Shown here one piece after another: positions 22,712-35,325 of a DNA stretch of 64,000 bases (the first letter of the stretch is position 1; every line of letters starts with the position of its first letter). The notes beneath the pieces were generated by a model, which saw only the letters and a program-made list of their open reading frames with translations, was not told the origin of the DNA and ran no database searches. A program made the position numbers and the translations under genes. This DNA is from Mytilus trossulus (lineage: Eukaryota > Mollusca > Bivalvia > Mytilida > Mytilidae). The stretch spans positions 49,030,544 through 49,094,543 of the forward strand of contig NC_086380.1 of assembly GCF_036588685.1 (NCBI RefSeq). Reading direction: 5' to 3'.

Positions 22712-22818
22712 TTCGACGACTTACAGAAAAGAGCGACGATTTACAGAAAAGAACCGAAAAGGACCGAAAAGAACCAAAAAGAACCGAAAAGGACCGAAAA
22801 GAACCGAAAAGGAGATCG
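22712..22818 (+). repeat. 10-bp minisatellite GAACCGAAAA, plus orientation
   Basis: Preceded by two cgacgatttacagaaaag-type units, then about 8 units of ga(a/c)ccgaaaag. A minus-orientation version with the same order of parts lies at 24975-25088. Confidence 0.85.
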
Positions 22819-22824
22819 AAATGT

Positions 22825-23744
22825 TTTGTAATCGAAGAAAATTAGCAAATTGCAAAATTATATAAAGTCTATTCTAAATAAAAAGATATTCTTCACAAAA
22901 GTTTTTTATTAGGAAACCTTATACTGCGACAGGACTACATATTTTAACTTACTGTACATGTGAAAAATTATATATGTAGGGTCCGATGCCTATCTTATGG
23001 AATAGAAAACATAGAACAGACAAGAAAATAAAAGATATCAATTCATTACTGTCAAACAATCGTTCTAAGTGAAATATATTTATAAGCTGAGTGTCATTAT
23101 TTTGTTCAATCTTGGTCGCTAATTCATTTTCAACATTACAATACATATATTAATACGAATATTTCGTTCTTTTTTGTGTTTATGTGTATGTGTATTACAT
23201 ATTCAATGAAAACACATTAATTGTTACTTTGACGCGTTAAACATGTCAAGGATTTGAATTTGTCAAGGAAAAGTCCCGTTATCTTCATGCACAAGTTTCT
23301 CTGTAGATACATCCAGGATACATGAAGCACCACAGGCCAACATTTATCACCATCTGACATCAGTTCACTATATAATCTACATGTACATATCTGTTTTTAG
23401 TGGTTTATTGGATAAAATTAATAGAAATCAACATGCCATGAACTTTTTCACACCCTTTAATCTATACGCTATTATATGGCGGCTATATAAAGAGTAAACA
23501 ATTATCAATTATACCGGGCGAAAGCGGGTGCGCTTTTCATTTATTTATATTCCTTAAAAGATGAAAGAAAATCACTGTGTTTTGCACAAAATTTATAATA
23601 TATAGATAATGATGTATTTTTTTATTGATTAATATCCTTTTATTCCCATGTAGCCAATCGTTTTATACCGTAAATTGAATTAAGAAATTTAAACGAATCA
23701 GGAACATAAACTGTTCCCAGAACGAACCAAGAACATCGTAAATA
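22825..23744. other. No feature recognised
   Basis: AT-rich sequence without convincing ORFs or repeat boundaries. Confidence 0.45.
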
Positions 23745-24142
23745 TATATAAAAAAAAAAGGTGTGGTATGATTGCCAATGAGACAACTATCAACAACAGA
23801 CCAAAATGACACAAACATTAACAACTATAGGTCACCGTACGGCCTTCAACATTGAGCAAAGACCATACCGTATAGTCAGCTATAAAAGCCCCGATAAGAC
23901 AATGTAAAACAATTCAAACGAGAAAATTAACGGCCTTATTTATGTAAAAAAAAATGAACGAAAAACAAATATGTAACACATTATAAACAAACGACCACCA
24001 CGGAATTACAAGCTCCTGACTTGGGACAGGCACATACGTAAGTAATGTGGCGGGGTTAAACATGTAAGCAGGATCCCAACCCTCCCCTAACCTGGGATAG
24101 TGTACGTTATAACAGGACAACATAAGAACGAACTATAACACT
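23745..24142 (+). repeat. Family C, longest copy
   Basis: ggtgtggtatgattgccaatg, gagacaactatcaacaac, ggtcaccgtacggccttc, catacgtaagtaatgtggc and ccctcccctaacctggg in order. It serves as reference for the other copies. No ORF. Confidence 0.85.
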
Positions 24143-24513
24143 ATAAAGTTTGCCAAGGTTTACATGTAGCAAGAAATGAAATTTTCTTCAAATGTTTTTT
24201 ACAATTCTATTTTCGAAAACAACGGAAATGACACTTTGATTATTTTTTTTCAAAATTTTAAATATTATACCTCAATCTGATACAGGGAAATCTAACTTTT
24301 TTGTAAGTCTACATATCCATATCAATGTACACTCTAAATTTGAATTATACATTCCTTTATTACGAGGGGGTTTACATTGGTGTTTTTACTTTTAAACTAT
24401 ATATATATATATATTTATAAGTACGTCTGAGTCAGTGACAACCCTACAACAGATGTATCCATCGGATCGCCATCAATGATGGTGATACATGGCTGTGTAC
24501 ATAATGTATATAC

Positions 24514-24933
24514 AACTCGTCTAAACATCAACCCAACAATGTTAGATCTGTAAATTTGCTTTCGCAAATTTTTGGTTCTTCCCTCGCCGGGATTCGAACC
24601 CACACTACTGTGATATCGTGACACCAAATCGCCTGCACTGCAGCCGTCCCGCTAGACCACACGACCACCTGGGCTCTCAAAAAAAGAGCTTCCGTTGGCC
24701 ATGTGTTACCTTTCCACATTAAAACTGACGTGGAAAGGTAACACATGGCCAGCGAAAGCTCTTTTTTTGAGAGCCCAGGTGGTCGTGTGGTCTAGCGGGA
24801 CGGCTGCAGTGCAGGCGATTTGGTGTCACGATATCACAGTAGCGTGGGTTCGAATCCCGGCGAGGGAAGAACCAAAAATTTGCGAAAGCAAATTTACAGA
24901 TCTAACATTGTTGGGTTGATGTTTAGACGAGTT
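24514..24933. repeat. Near-perfect palindrome, 204-bp arms with a 12-bp loop, tRNA-like
   Basis: Left arm 24514-24717 and right arm 24730-24933 are reverse complements with only about three mismatches seen by eye; the loop is attaaaactgac. Each arm contains a pol III-type A box (tggtctagcgg, 24788-24798 in the right arm) and a perfect B box (ggttcgaatcc, 24847-24857). The two tRNA-like parts point outwards from the centre. Confidence 0.9.
24781..24867 (+). mobile_element. tRNA-derived SINE-like head (right arm)
   Basis: A box, long type-II-like variable region and B box are in tRNA order and resemble tRNA-Leu around gcgtgggttcgaatccc, but the acceptor ends do not pair (ggtcgtg versus cgaggga), so it is not a working tRNA gene. 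The left arm holds the mirror copy on the minus strand (about 24580-24666). Confidence 0.65.
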
Positions 24934-24974
24934 ATATATATATTTATATATACATTTTTTTAACATTATTTGTA

Positions 24975-25088
24975 TGCTCTTTTCGGTTCTTTTCGGTCCT
25001 TTTCGGTCCTTTTCGGTCCTTTTCGGTTCTTTTTGGTCCTTTTCGGTTCTTTTCTGTAAATCGTCGCTCTTTTCTGTAAATCGTTGGA
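24975..25088 (-). repeat. 10-bp minisatellite GAACCGAAAA, minus orientation
   Basis: cttttcggttcttttcggtcc units, about 8, followed by reversed cgatttacagaaaag units: the mirror image of 22712-22818. Confidence 0.85.
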
Positions 25089-25850
25089 CCGGAAGTTACT
25101 AAATATAGAATATCATAATTTTTTAGCGATAGTGCGCCATATATTACTATATTTAAATGACTTCTTTTTAAAACAAAATTTAATTGCAAATTCTGTAGAA
25201 ATAGAAAAAAATGCAAAAAATGATATACATAAATCAGCCTTTTTAAAAAAAGTATGAACGATAGGAAGTGCGTTTGCCACTGACCCGATTCCAGCTGAGA
25301 CGTTTGTCGGCAACGTTCAGTGACAGATATACTGATATACCTTGAAAATAAAATTTGCCTGTTGCCGTTAGTCTTTCTGAAACAAAATCATCCTTCTGAC
25401 AAAAATGGCCGTAAGTCTTCGTCGAATTCGATGTAGACTTGCAGCGAACGCAGAGTCTGTATTTAATTGCGGCTTGTTTGCTGTAAATGTGCTGCGAACA
25501 ACTCACTTAGGTACATGTAGATGAGTGTTTGCTGCAGAGATGTTTAAAACATTTTTTATGCGTGTAACATCAGAATGCCGGATTTTACATATAATTTTCC
25601 AAATTTTTTTTGGAGGATTAGAGGGGGGGCAAAGAAAAACCCCTAGCAGGTTCGGATCACTGTGTAATCGTCACCCCTGTCACAAATTTTGTTTGGTCTA
25701 GTACATATCAATAAGGGCTAGTTTTTGTCAAGCCTCCGATTTCTGTCGCTTAAAGCTCGACATAGGGATAGTGATCGGGCGCAGCGGTGGCATTAGTTCA
25801 CTTCTTAAACTCATTATATTTTAGACGATGGAATACCTAGAGCTTCATAA
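25089..25850. other. No feature recognised
   Basis: Non-coding to the eye; a minus open frame at 25243-25506 has no domain or conserved pattern. Confidence 0.4.
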
Positions 25851-25854
25851 TTTG

Positions 25855-26222
25855 TTTATATATGCCTTATGCTACGAAGTCTCCGTCTTTCATATGTCCA
25901 TTGCCCTTTACCTTATTTAATAGTTCAGTGACCACTTGAAAAAAGATAACGATTTTGAGCAGTGTTAATTTCTTTCTTATTAGGAGCAATAAGATATTTA
26001 TATTTAGTATGTGCCTACCTTGCCAGGTCCTCATGCCCACCAGACAGATTTCATTTGACTTCTACCTTATTTCATGGATCAGTGAACAAGGTTAAGTTTT
26101 GATGGTCAATTCCATATATCAGATACTATACGCAATAAGTCTTCTATATTTGGTGTATGGAATGATTGTAAGGTTTACATGTCCAACTGGCAGGTGTCAT
26201 CTGACCTTGACCTCATTACATG
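25855..26222 (+). repeat. Family E units (two)
   Basis: Words ttcatttgacttctacctt with atggatcagtgaac and tatatttggtgtatggaatgattg, then catctgaccttgacctcatt. Confidence 0.65.
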
Positions 26223-26234
26223 GTTGTCAAATAT

Positions 26235-26434
26235 GAAAAAGAAGATGTGGTATGATAGCCAATAAGACAACTCTCCACAAGAGACCAAATGACACAGAAA
26301 TTAACAACTATTTCACCGTACGGCAATGAGCAAAGTCCATGCCGCATAGTCATCTCTAAATATATGACAAATGTACCACAATTCAGACGAGAAAACTAAC
26401 GGCCTAATTTATGTACGAAAAACAAATATGTGTC
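26235..26434 (+). repeat. Family C copy, 3' truncated
   Basis: agaagatgtggtatgatagcc through accgtacggcaatgagc to cggcctaatttatgtacg. Confidence 0.75.
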
Positions 26435-26449
26435 TCACAGACAATAATA

Positions 26450-26850
26450 TCTCAAAGAAAGAGTCCTACATTTAATTTGTTATAATACAGTTAATTCGGA
26501 AGTGGGGTGGCATCACCTTTTCTGTATACCCCGCAACTCAAAGTTGGGGGGGTATTGTTTTACCCCTGTCCGTCCCATTATGGGTACATATATAGTTATT
26601 CAGCATCACTTCTCCTACAGTTGGAATCGTAGGGAGATTTCACTTTGCTGGCTGTTTGTACATATATAGAAGGTTTCCATGTGGTCAGGGTTTTAATTTT
26701 TATTAATATTTGCTCTATTGGGAGATAGTTGAACTTTGTCATTTTTGGGTATAAGCGGTTAAATGTTGTCGTTATTTTGAAAGAACACTGCATCTCAAAG
26801 AAAGTCCTACATTTACTTTGTTATAATACAGTTACGTCAGAGTGGAGTGC
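26450..26850 (+). repeat. Direct duplication flanking a 'tataccccgcaactcaaag' repeat
   Basis: tctcaaagaaa(gag)tcctacattta and gttataatacagtta occur at about 26450-26495 and again at about 26792-26836; between them is taccccgcaactcaaagttgg, a head also seen in diverged form at 5072. Confidence 0.5.
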
Positions 26851-26989
26851 GGGGCCATCACTTTATCCAGTTTTTCTATTTAATCACGAGTTCACATTAC
26901 TAATACATATGCACATGATTTTTTTTCTATGTATCATTTTATTTTTAACAAATTTCAAAGATCAACTGTTAAGCATGTAAGTCTATGGA

Positions 26990-27790
26990 AGGTCAGTCAA
27001 TTACAAGACAGCACCTGCATTGGTACACTTTTTCATATGTTCACTGCAAGAAAGTAGATCGTGTCCAACTGGCTGGCGTCATCTGACCTTGATCTCACTT
27101 TCATGGTTCAGTGGTCAAAGTTATTTTTTTTGTGTTTTGATCTGTTTTTCTTATACCATATGCAATAGGTCAATTAAATTTGGTGTATGGAAATATTTTA
27201 TGATGTACATATCAGTCTCGCAGGTTTTATTTGAATTTGACCCCATTGTCATGGTTCAGTGGTCCAATTTAAGTGTTTGTGTTTTGATCTGTATTTTACT
27301 TTAACCATAAGCAATAAATCAACTATATTTGTTGTATGCAAGGATTGTAAGATGTTTATGTCTGTCTGGCAGTTATCAACTGATCTTGACCTCATTATGG
27401 TGGTTCATTGGTCAATGTTAAATTGTAATGGTCAAGTTTGTTTCTTAGTTACTTTAAGCAATGGGTAAACTGTATTTAATGCATATATTGATTGTAAAAT
27501 GTAAATGCTTGCCTGGCATGGTTCATTTGACCTTGACCTTTGTTTCATAGTTCATTTGTCAATGTTTAGATTTCTTAAGAAAGTTTGTTTCTAAGAATCT
27601 ACAAGCAATAGGTCAACTATATTTAGTGTATAAAATTGTAAGGTGTACATGTAGTTCTCGTTTAGTTTATCTGACCTTGACCTAATGTTTTGGATCATAT
27701 TAAGTTAATGTAATAGTTGAAGTAAAGCTTTATATTTAGGATTATCAACATTATATCAAAGGTTAGTAAAGAAGGCGAGATATTTCAGCT
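26990..27790 (+). repeat. Family E tandem array, ~150-bp unit, about 5 copies
   Basis: Each unit has ctgaccttgacctca-like, catggttcattggtcaa-like, gcaataggtcaactatattt-like and gtaaggtgtacatg-like words. Divergence between units is large. The tail matches the tail at 4665-4700. Confidence 0.8.
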
Positions 27791-28189
27791 TGAGCACTTT
27801 TGTTTATTAAGAAAAGGGGGACTTTCCAGTTGTCGGACAATTACTCATAAATGCTTTCAACAGTCTTCATGAAACTTCGGTAAATTGTTTTTTCTATTGT
27901 CTTTCGCTCCCTTTAGATTTTTTATATATTTTTGATTTTAACGAGTTATTGAAATTTAGTAATAAAAAAGGTGTGATTTTCAAGTTTTCAAGTTATTTGA
28001 AAAGTTTTCATAAAACTCTGGTGATATCTATCAAGATAATCTCTATTTACTTTTCAAAATTTCGGATATGACTTTGAGAGCTTATTGACCTTAACTCAAT
28101 GAAAAATGACGGGCGTATTATGCGCTCATGGCGCAGCCATTTATTTGATCTTCTGATCTGAAAATGTAGTAAGCTTTATTGATTTTACG

Positions 28190-28271
28190 CCCAGTTATCA
28201 AGATGGTCCAAATTGGGGTCCTAAATTACACTTTGTTTGATTTTAACAAAAAAGAATATATAGGGTTCTTT
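28190..28271 (+). repeat. Family B fragment
   Basis: cgcccagttatcaagatggtcc, ttaaattggggtcc-like and gggttctttgaca, cut off where family D begins. Confidence 0.5.
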
Positions 28272-28480
28272 GACAAGAGGGACGAAAGTTACCAGAGGGA
28301 CAATCAAACTCATAGATCGAAAACAAACTGACAACGCCATGGCTAAAAATAAAAAGACAAACAGACAAATAGTACAGAAGACAAATTATAGAAAACTAAA
28401 GACTAAGCAACACAAACCCCACCAACAACTGGGGGTGATATCAGGTGCTCCGGAAGGGTAAGCAGATCCTGAAATTAGAT
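28272..28480 (+). repeat. Family D copy
   Basis: agagggacgaaagttaccag, ctgacaacgccatggct, aactgggggtgatatcagg and ctccggaagggtaagcag; same order as 7035-7265. Confidence 0.75.
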
Positions 28481-28489
28481 AACAAAAAT

Positions 28490-29585
28490 ACCGAATTCTA
28501 GACAGAAAGACCATAAACATGCAGATGGCAAAATAAAAAGTTGAGATACATCAAACGATTGGATAAAAACTTGTAAATAACTTTCTTAGTACAGACGTTT
28601 TCTTATATAGTAAATGGTGGATTCAGTCTGGCATTATAGCTAGCTAAACCTCTCACTGGTGTATGAATTGCATAAAATTCCATTATATTGACAACATTGT
28701 GTGAACAAAGCAAACAGACTTAATAGGTAAACACGTCATGAATAGGGGTTGCAGCAGTCAACAACCTTAATTATGGTGTCAATACTTTTCCAAATTATTC
28801 AGGGTTGACCTCTGTAGTCATATTTATGGAACTTGGACTATTTTTCACAGTTTTGTAATAATGTAACATTGAGAATGCCACTCACAGTGTATATAAAGTG
28901 CGAATCCAGCTAGTTCATGTTTACTGTTATATGCGGGTATGTCTATTGTAGAATAAAGGATCATGGGAAAACTGTATTTGTTTACGTTTTGAAAATATCA
29001 AGTTAAAAGGATTTAAAGTTAAGTTTTAACATATTTTCATTGTGATATGTCTTTATAATATACAAACAAAGCATTAAGGTTCAAATAAGTGTTATAAAAG
29101 CATCATAAAATAGCATATCGATTATTGAAAGCGATCCATTTTAACTATAGATGCGATGAATTATCACTGTTAGTGCAGTCATTATTAATGTAGAATTTTC
29201 AAAGATGCGAGGAATTTTTATTGTAGAATTATGTCATAAATGCACTTGCAACAAATGAAAAAAAACTTTGTTGATGACTTTAGGATTTATGATACATGTA
29301 TTTTCAAATTGAAATACAAACTCCTCATTCATTCCTCATCAAATATATAGCTTTTCAAACTAGTAACAAAAGCGATTCTCAAAATGTCATATTGTATTCT
29401 TCAGATTACGTTTCTCCTTGATTTTAACTTATATAGGGAATCACTGGAGCGTGACAGCAGCGGGCCCTCTTAGGCAGTCAGTGGGCCCCTACTTATGAAA
29501 AATTCTAGATCCGCGAATGGATACTACCGCAGAGGTAAAACCATGCACATTTGGGTTATTGTACACGAAATGCATGCTAAAATTT
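28490..29585. other. No feature recognised
   Basis: Non-coding sequence with no repeat I can match elsewhere in the window. Confidence 0.4.
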
Positions 29586-29589
29586 ATTT

Positions 29590-29770
29590 TTGTTGATTTT
29601 AGACCCTTTGGAACTCTATGTGGGCTAATTCAGCAACTAAGCAAAAAATCCCAAAACTAGATACACGGTTAGATTCAGCATGTCAACGAATTGCAAATAT
29701 CTATATTAAAGGACTAGCTATAAATTTGGACCCCACAAAATTGAAAAAGGGACCAAAAATATAAAAAAAA
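29590..29770 (-). repeat. Family B fragment, minus orientation
   Basis: Reversed family words: ggttagattcagcatgtc and tttggaccccacaaaattg match gacatgctgaatctaacc and ccaaa-type words in the plus copies. Confidence 0.5.
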
Positions 29771-29859
29771 TGCATGCATCGGATACATTTGTTATTGAAG
29801 GCATGACTGTAACAATAAGATGAATATACAAAAATATCTTATTCTGGGGTCTCATTGGG

Positions 29860-29950
29860 GGATTCTGATCCCGGATCCCGCTTACTGTTTTGGCAGATTC
29901 CCGTATTCCGCTTATTGTTTTGTCAGATTCCCGTATCCCGCTTATACTAT
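29860..29950 (+). repeat. ~30-bp tandem repeat (cagattcccgtatcccgctta)
   Basis: Three units of gattcccgtatcccgctta then ttgttttg, followed to about 30090 by further cccgct/cgtgacgctt words. Confidence 0.7.
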
Positions 29951-30199
29951 GCAGTTCTAATTTTTTGTAATTATCCATGTCCCGCTAGGCATCATTTCCC
30001 GTTTTTCACTACACAATCATTTGACTTTCACCTGTCACGCTTGCAAAAATCGGCAATCCGGCGTGACGCTTATACCCAAATGCGACCCACTATTTTACTC
30101 TATTTTGACTCATATTAATCCCATTATAAATATATTAAAAAAGTAGCGTAGATTTTTTAACCCCTTTTTATCCCGTCTCGTTTTGTTTTTGAGCCATAC

Positions 30200-30365
30200 A
30201 TAGATGTCGTATGTGACAATGAGACAAGTCTCCATCCGAGTCACAATTTATAAAAGTAGACCATTATACGTCAAAATACGGTCTTCAACATGGAGTCTTG
30301 GCTCACACCGAACAGCAAATTATAAAGGGCTCCAGTGTAAAACCTTTTAAACGGGAAAACAAAGG
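30200..30365 (+). repeat. Family C copy, old
   Basis: atgtcgtatgtgacaatgagac, cggtcttcaacatggag and taaagggctccagtgtaaaacc in family order. Confidence 0.5.
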
Positions 30366-30384
30366 TGCAATCTATATCAAGATG

Positions 30385-31330
30385 TACGTAATTAGCGGTG
30401 AAGTGTAATGGAAATGGATAAAAAAAATAAGGATAAAGATCCCTATACGCATTATAAGAAACTAAATGGAATACATTTGAAATAAATGTTATTTCTATTG
30501 AATTTATTAGAGTGTTTTAAAACCAAACTTTCCTCCGTAAGTTAAATTTTATCAAATCTTTCTCTTACTTTATCTATTGTTTCAGCTAGTCGGCTAAATT
30601 AAGGCTTTACAGCTAATTTCCTAATGCATGTAAAGCAAAACTTTGGTTGGCTTGCTTGCTTTGTTTGTATAATTGTTACAAACTTTGTAAATAAGATTGA
30701 CATTTTTAAACAATATGCATAGGCATAGTTTAATCTGTATTTTTAATATTTGAATTAAATTGGGTGTTATCATAATAATTATCCAATTAAAAAAAAGCAA
30801 GCAAATCAACTAAAGTCTTGCTCTACATGCTTAAAGAAATGAGCAGTAATAGATTATAAAAAAAATTATACAGTAAAAATGCACCGCATATACAATACTA
30901 ATGATTGGCTCCACAGTGAAAATGAAAGAATAGTATCATTATTCGACAGTAAACATGACTAGCATTACGAAATCATCATAGTGGAATTTAGTTAAATATG
31001 AAGAAACTGAATGACAAAACATATTCTACGTTACACAACTTTAATAATTGTATTAAAATGAATATTTTTTACTGCAACAACATCTTACATGATAGTTATA
31101 AAGCACCTGCACGATCTGTTCGTGAAATGTCCTAAATATTCACCTATTTTGGTATATATTTCACAGCTGGATGGCTTTAGGCGCGATAAAACCCCGCTCG
31201 CATCTCTTACTTTTGTTTTATTAGTATTGTGTATTTCTGAACATATACATTTTAACTAATTTTCTTCATTTTCTTCAAAAATTAAAAAAAATTCGTCTGT
31301 TTATTTATCATTCTTCATTAGACATTTATG
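30385..31330. other. No feature recognised
   Basis: AT-rich non-coding sequence up to the transposon end at 31338. Confidence 0.4.
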
Positions 31331-31360
31331 GCATATAGAGTCGGGCGCCCATATTCGCCA

Positions 31361-34300
31361 TGGACACATTTTCGCCGTTGTAATTTTTCGACCGGGTGAT
31401 AGCGCGTGTATTTTCGTGTTTTTTTGGGTCAAAAATGGATGCTGAACGCTGACACCTTTTGCTCAACACGAATACATGATAGATGCATGTTATTTAATCA
31501 AATTTTGCAACTGTATAATGTAAGTATGATCGATAGGACATCATTGACGATAACATTACAAATCTAATCACGAAAAATACCTTTAAAAAGGCTGCTTTGG
31601 CTTTGCAAGCGAGTTTGCAAGTTATTCCATGAACGCCATGAAATATATCCTACCGTAGTCTAAGATCGTTCATCTTGTCAGTTCGTTAGGTATTTGTGTT
31701 TGAACTTAACACACGGGGAAACTCCGCATTGATGTCACTACGGTACTTCTGGCGTAGAAAAACATAGCAAAATACGTTTTTTCTGCACTTTTGAATAAAA
31801 AAACATTTCTAAAGGTAAGTTTTCATTGTTGTTCTCAATTATTGCCAAAAAATACCAATTTTCTAATGCCCGTTTCAATCCCAACTTCCGAATATTTAAA
31901 AACATTCTAGAACTTCACAAAATACCATTTCCGGCCTCCATTGCTTTGTGTACATTCCATTCAGCGTCATCAATCTTGTGGCAGGCAATACAGGTCAAGC
32001 AAATCGTATTTTTAGGAATTTAAAAATGACATGCTCCTTACGTCTTTCTCGATTTTCCCGCGAAAAAAGCCCAACCAAAATGAAAGGAAAACTATATGAA
32101 AAAACGATGTCCATGCCATAATTTTGAACAGGCATATAGAGTTGGTTAATAAGAAACAATTTACATTTATTTTTCCTAGAATTTTCTTTTTATTCATTAT
32201 AAAAAGATCGATATTCTGACCATCATGACTGTAGGTAAATATTCATACAAAATTCCCTTGATGTCAAAAGGCATGGCAAAAAAAGAGTTTTCCTGTTGAA
32301 TAAAACCCAGAACTATTGCAAACTATTTTGAAGCGATATCCCAGAAAGAAATAACGTAATTGCTGTAGACTGAAAAATCCCCTAATTGACAGTAAAGCAA
32401 TTTGATTGGATATAACGAATTGACATCACGTGATTTTGACGCCATTGAAATTTTAATGTAAACAAACAAGGTCAGAAGGTTCCGTATGGGACATCATCGT
32501 ACATTTAGTTACTGACAAACAATTACGAGTTATCAAGCTTGCCAATGCATGGTTACAAAAAATTAAAGCTAAGTCTACAGAAAAAATAAGAAAAAATAGC
32601 CTTAGTATAACGACTTATCATTACACCTGGATATGTAGGTAACCAGGGACGAAAAACATATACATGGCCCAAAAAACACTTGCATACATACATAAATTTA
32701 TCACTTTCAATTTCTATTTCTAGACGCCAATGTTTACAACTGACGTCATCGTCAGAGTTAACAACGGAATACTCATGAATTTGATTCCGGGAACAGATGA
32801 TTTGGAATGATTATATTCTATCATACAAATTATATGACTGCACCATTCCACATTATTTTTTTTCCGCACTATTATCCTTTATTAGGGTCGATGCAAGTCA
32901 TATGAGGATGGGAGAGGGATGGACAGGTGCAAAATCTTGGTCTAAAAAAAAAGGTGTGGTCGGAAAAAATTAAGAGTCCAGCGGCCAAAACCTAAGAAAG
33001 TAGTCGGGCCCACTTCACCACATAAATAAATATGTGATTTGATTGAATAGACTCAGATGCTTCTTAAACAATTAAAAAAAAACTTTTTGCTTCACATTTA
33101 TATAAAAATAAAAATCTACGAAAATTACTTTAAAGTCATAAGAAACCTCAAATCAAAAAAAATAATGCATATGTTTTTTATAACTCAATGGATAGTTTTC
33201 ATTATGTAACTTATGTACATATACTTTTTTCTGAAGAAAATTCTTTAATTTATTCATATTTAGAAGAAGTTTACTTTATTTTAATTGCTTGCTTCCAGCA
33301 ACCAATTCCCCCGACACATTTTCCGTATGCAAAGTGACCTCAGTGTAACCCATCTCGTAAAACTCCGGTGATCACAATACGCATGGATGTCCTTAAAATA
33401 AACTATTATCTGAATACACCTGTTAAACACGTGCTCTCTTTCCATGCTTTTTTGTTTATTTTTTGTCGATTGTTGACAAACAGGTGACCATCGTTAAACT
33501 TCGGCTTCAAAACACGAACTTTAATTACCTGCCATATTTTCACAACAACACTGACCGATTGAAAAAAAAATTGACGATTATACGAAATTTACACGAAAAA
33601 AATGATAAATTCGTGCACAGAAGACTAAGTTTATGATGTGTGTATGCATTGGTTCAAGAATTGGAAGAACATAATTTTTCACCGGTCACTCGTTTCTTAT
33701 GACTTTAAAGTTAGATTTCATGTTTCATTTTCCAAAGTGAGGAATAATCACAAAGAAAAAACAAAGATGAACAACAGTGAAAATAAAACAAAAACAAGAA
33801 TGTGTCCATAGTGCACGGATAGCCGATCGGCACTTTTATTTTGTACTAGTATATAAAAAAAGGAGATGTGGTATGAAAAACAACTCGTATTTGGCATTAA
33901 AATTAGAAAGATCATATCGTAGGGAACATGTTTACTTAAAGGGTGGTGCTTGCACGGAAAAAAAGTGAACGTGAAATCGTGAAATAAGTTTTGTCATGAA
34001 AAATAAAGACTTTGATGTGAATCTTTTCTTACTGAGTCGATGTCCTCTTGTATCATAAACTCTCTGTTTTGCATGATATTCCCTATTTAGTATACACATT
34101 TAGGATATGAATAATTAACGGCTTTTTAAAAAGAATCTAACAATCTTCTGAACCTTTAAAATGCAAATATAGGATCAACAAAGGCCTTTTCGCACCTTAT
34201 CACAAAAACAAAATTCAATCTTTTTTTTCTTGACGATCCCTTTCTAGTGTTTAAAATTTATTTGAAAAATATTGAACATGGAAAACACGTATTTGGGAAT

Positions 34301-34430
34301 CACGATGCAAGTATAATTAAATAAGCAGAAAACATTGAATGAGACACCAGTCTTGCACGAATGAACGTCAAGAATAAAAAAGTAAAAACACGTTCAACGT
34401 GAAATAAAAAACAGCGATCACGTTGCACAA
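31361..34430. other. Left non-coding part of the 9.47-kb transposon
   Basis: No ORF with recognisable domain. Near 33785-33980 are words (aagaatgtgtccatagtgcacgg, taaaattagaaagatcata) shared with 34550-34690, so a broken dispersed repeat lies there. Confidence 0.4.
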
Positions 34431-34870
34431 AAATAAAACTTTACCACCATGTACTACATTTCAAGCTGATTGGACTTCAACTTCATTAGCAAACTACCTC
34501 AAACAAAAACTGTAACCTGGAGCGAGACAACGGACAGACGGACGCACAGGCCAATAAGAATGTGTACCCAGTACAGGGATGCCCCATCCGCACTATCGTT
34601 TTCTATGTTCAGTGGACCGTGAAAATAGGTAAAATCTCTAATTTGCCATAAAAATTAGACAGATTATATCATAGTGAACAGGTTTACAATGTTTCAAGTC
34701 GATTGGACTTTAACTTCATCAAAAACTACCTCGACCGAAAACTTTAACCTGAAGCGGGACAAACGGACGTCCGGAAAGACGAACCGACGTCCATACGCAC
34801 GAACAGACGAACCAATGGATGTACAAACAAACGGACGCACAGACAAGAAAATATAATGCCCATAAATGGC
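34431..34870 (+). repeat. Dispersed repeat, two partial tandem copies
   Basis: tttcaagctgattggacttcaac with aaactgtaacctggagcg recurs as gtttcaagtcgattggac with aaactttaacctgaagcg; both are followed by cggac-rich tails (acggacgcacag). Confidence 0.65.
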
Positions 34871-35019
34871 GCATTACAAATAAATGAAATAATAAGAATG
34901 ACAAATAATAGTAAATGAAAGCCTTAATTACAAATTGGTTTTTCAGTTATTTTATCTGCAAATCTCTGTATTTTTGATGTATGTATACATTTAAATAACC
35001 GGGAGGTGAAGAAGAAGAA

Positions 35020-35325
35020 AAAGGAGAGAAAATATGGATATGTGGTATGCTTTCCAATGAGCCAACTTTTTAACAATTTTTGGCAACCGTACGCACTTCT
35101 ACAATGAGAAAACCTATACTATACAGTCGGCTATAAAAGATCCCGACATGAAAAATACGAAACAATTCAATTAAAAATCCAACGGCATACTTAATAGAAA
35201 AATTACTTGTGAAAAACAAATTTTAGCTAACAATCGCTTATCGCTGAACAATACCTGCTCGTGACTTGTACAAGCTCATAAACGATGTGGTAGGTTTAAC
35301 TATGTTTCTGGAGCGCTAATCACTT
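35020..35325 (+). repeat. Family C copy inside the transposon, diverged
   Basis: atatgtggtatgctttccaatg, caaccgtacgcacttc and acagtcggctataaaagatcc in order. Confidence 0.6.

Noticed and set aside
22594-22845. Charged frames rich in EKDRKEPKRT
   Set aside because: Purely the translation of the 10-bp minisatellite, mirrored at 24975-25088.
24781-24867. Functional tRNA gene
   Set aside because: A and B boxes are good, but the acceptor strands do not pair and the unit is part of a palindromic repeat; treated as tRNA-derived.
28862-28930. TATA-like tatataaag as a promoter
   Set aside because: No coding exon follows within several kilobases; such words are frequent in AT-rich DNA.
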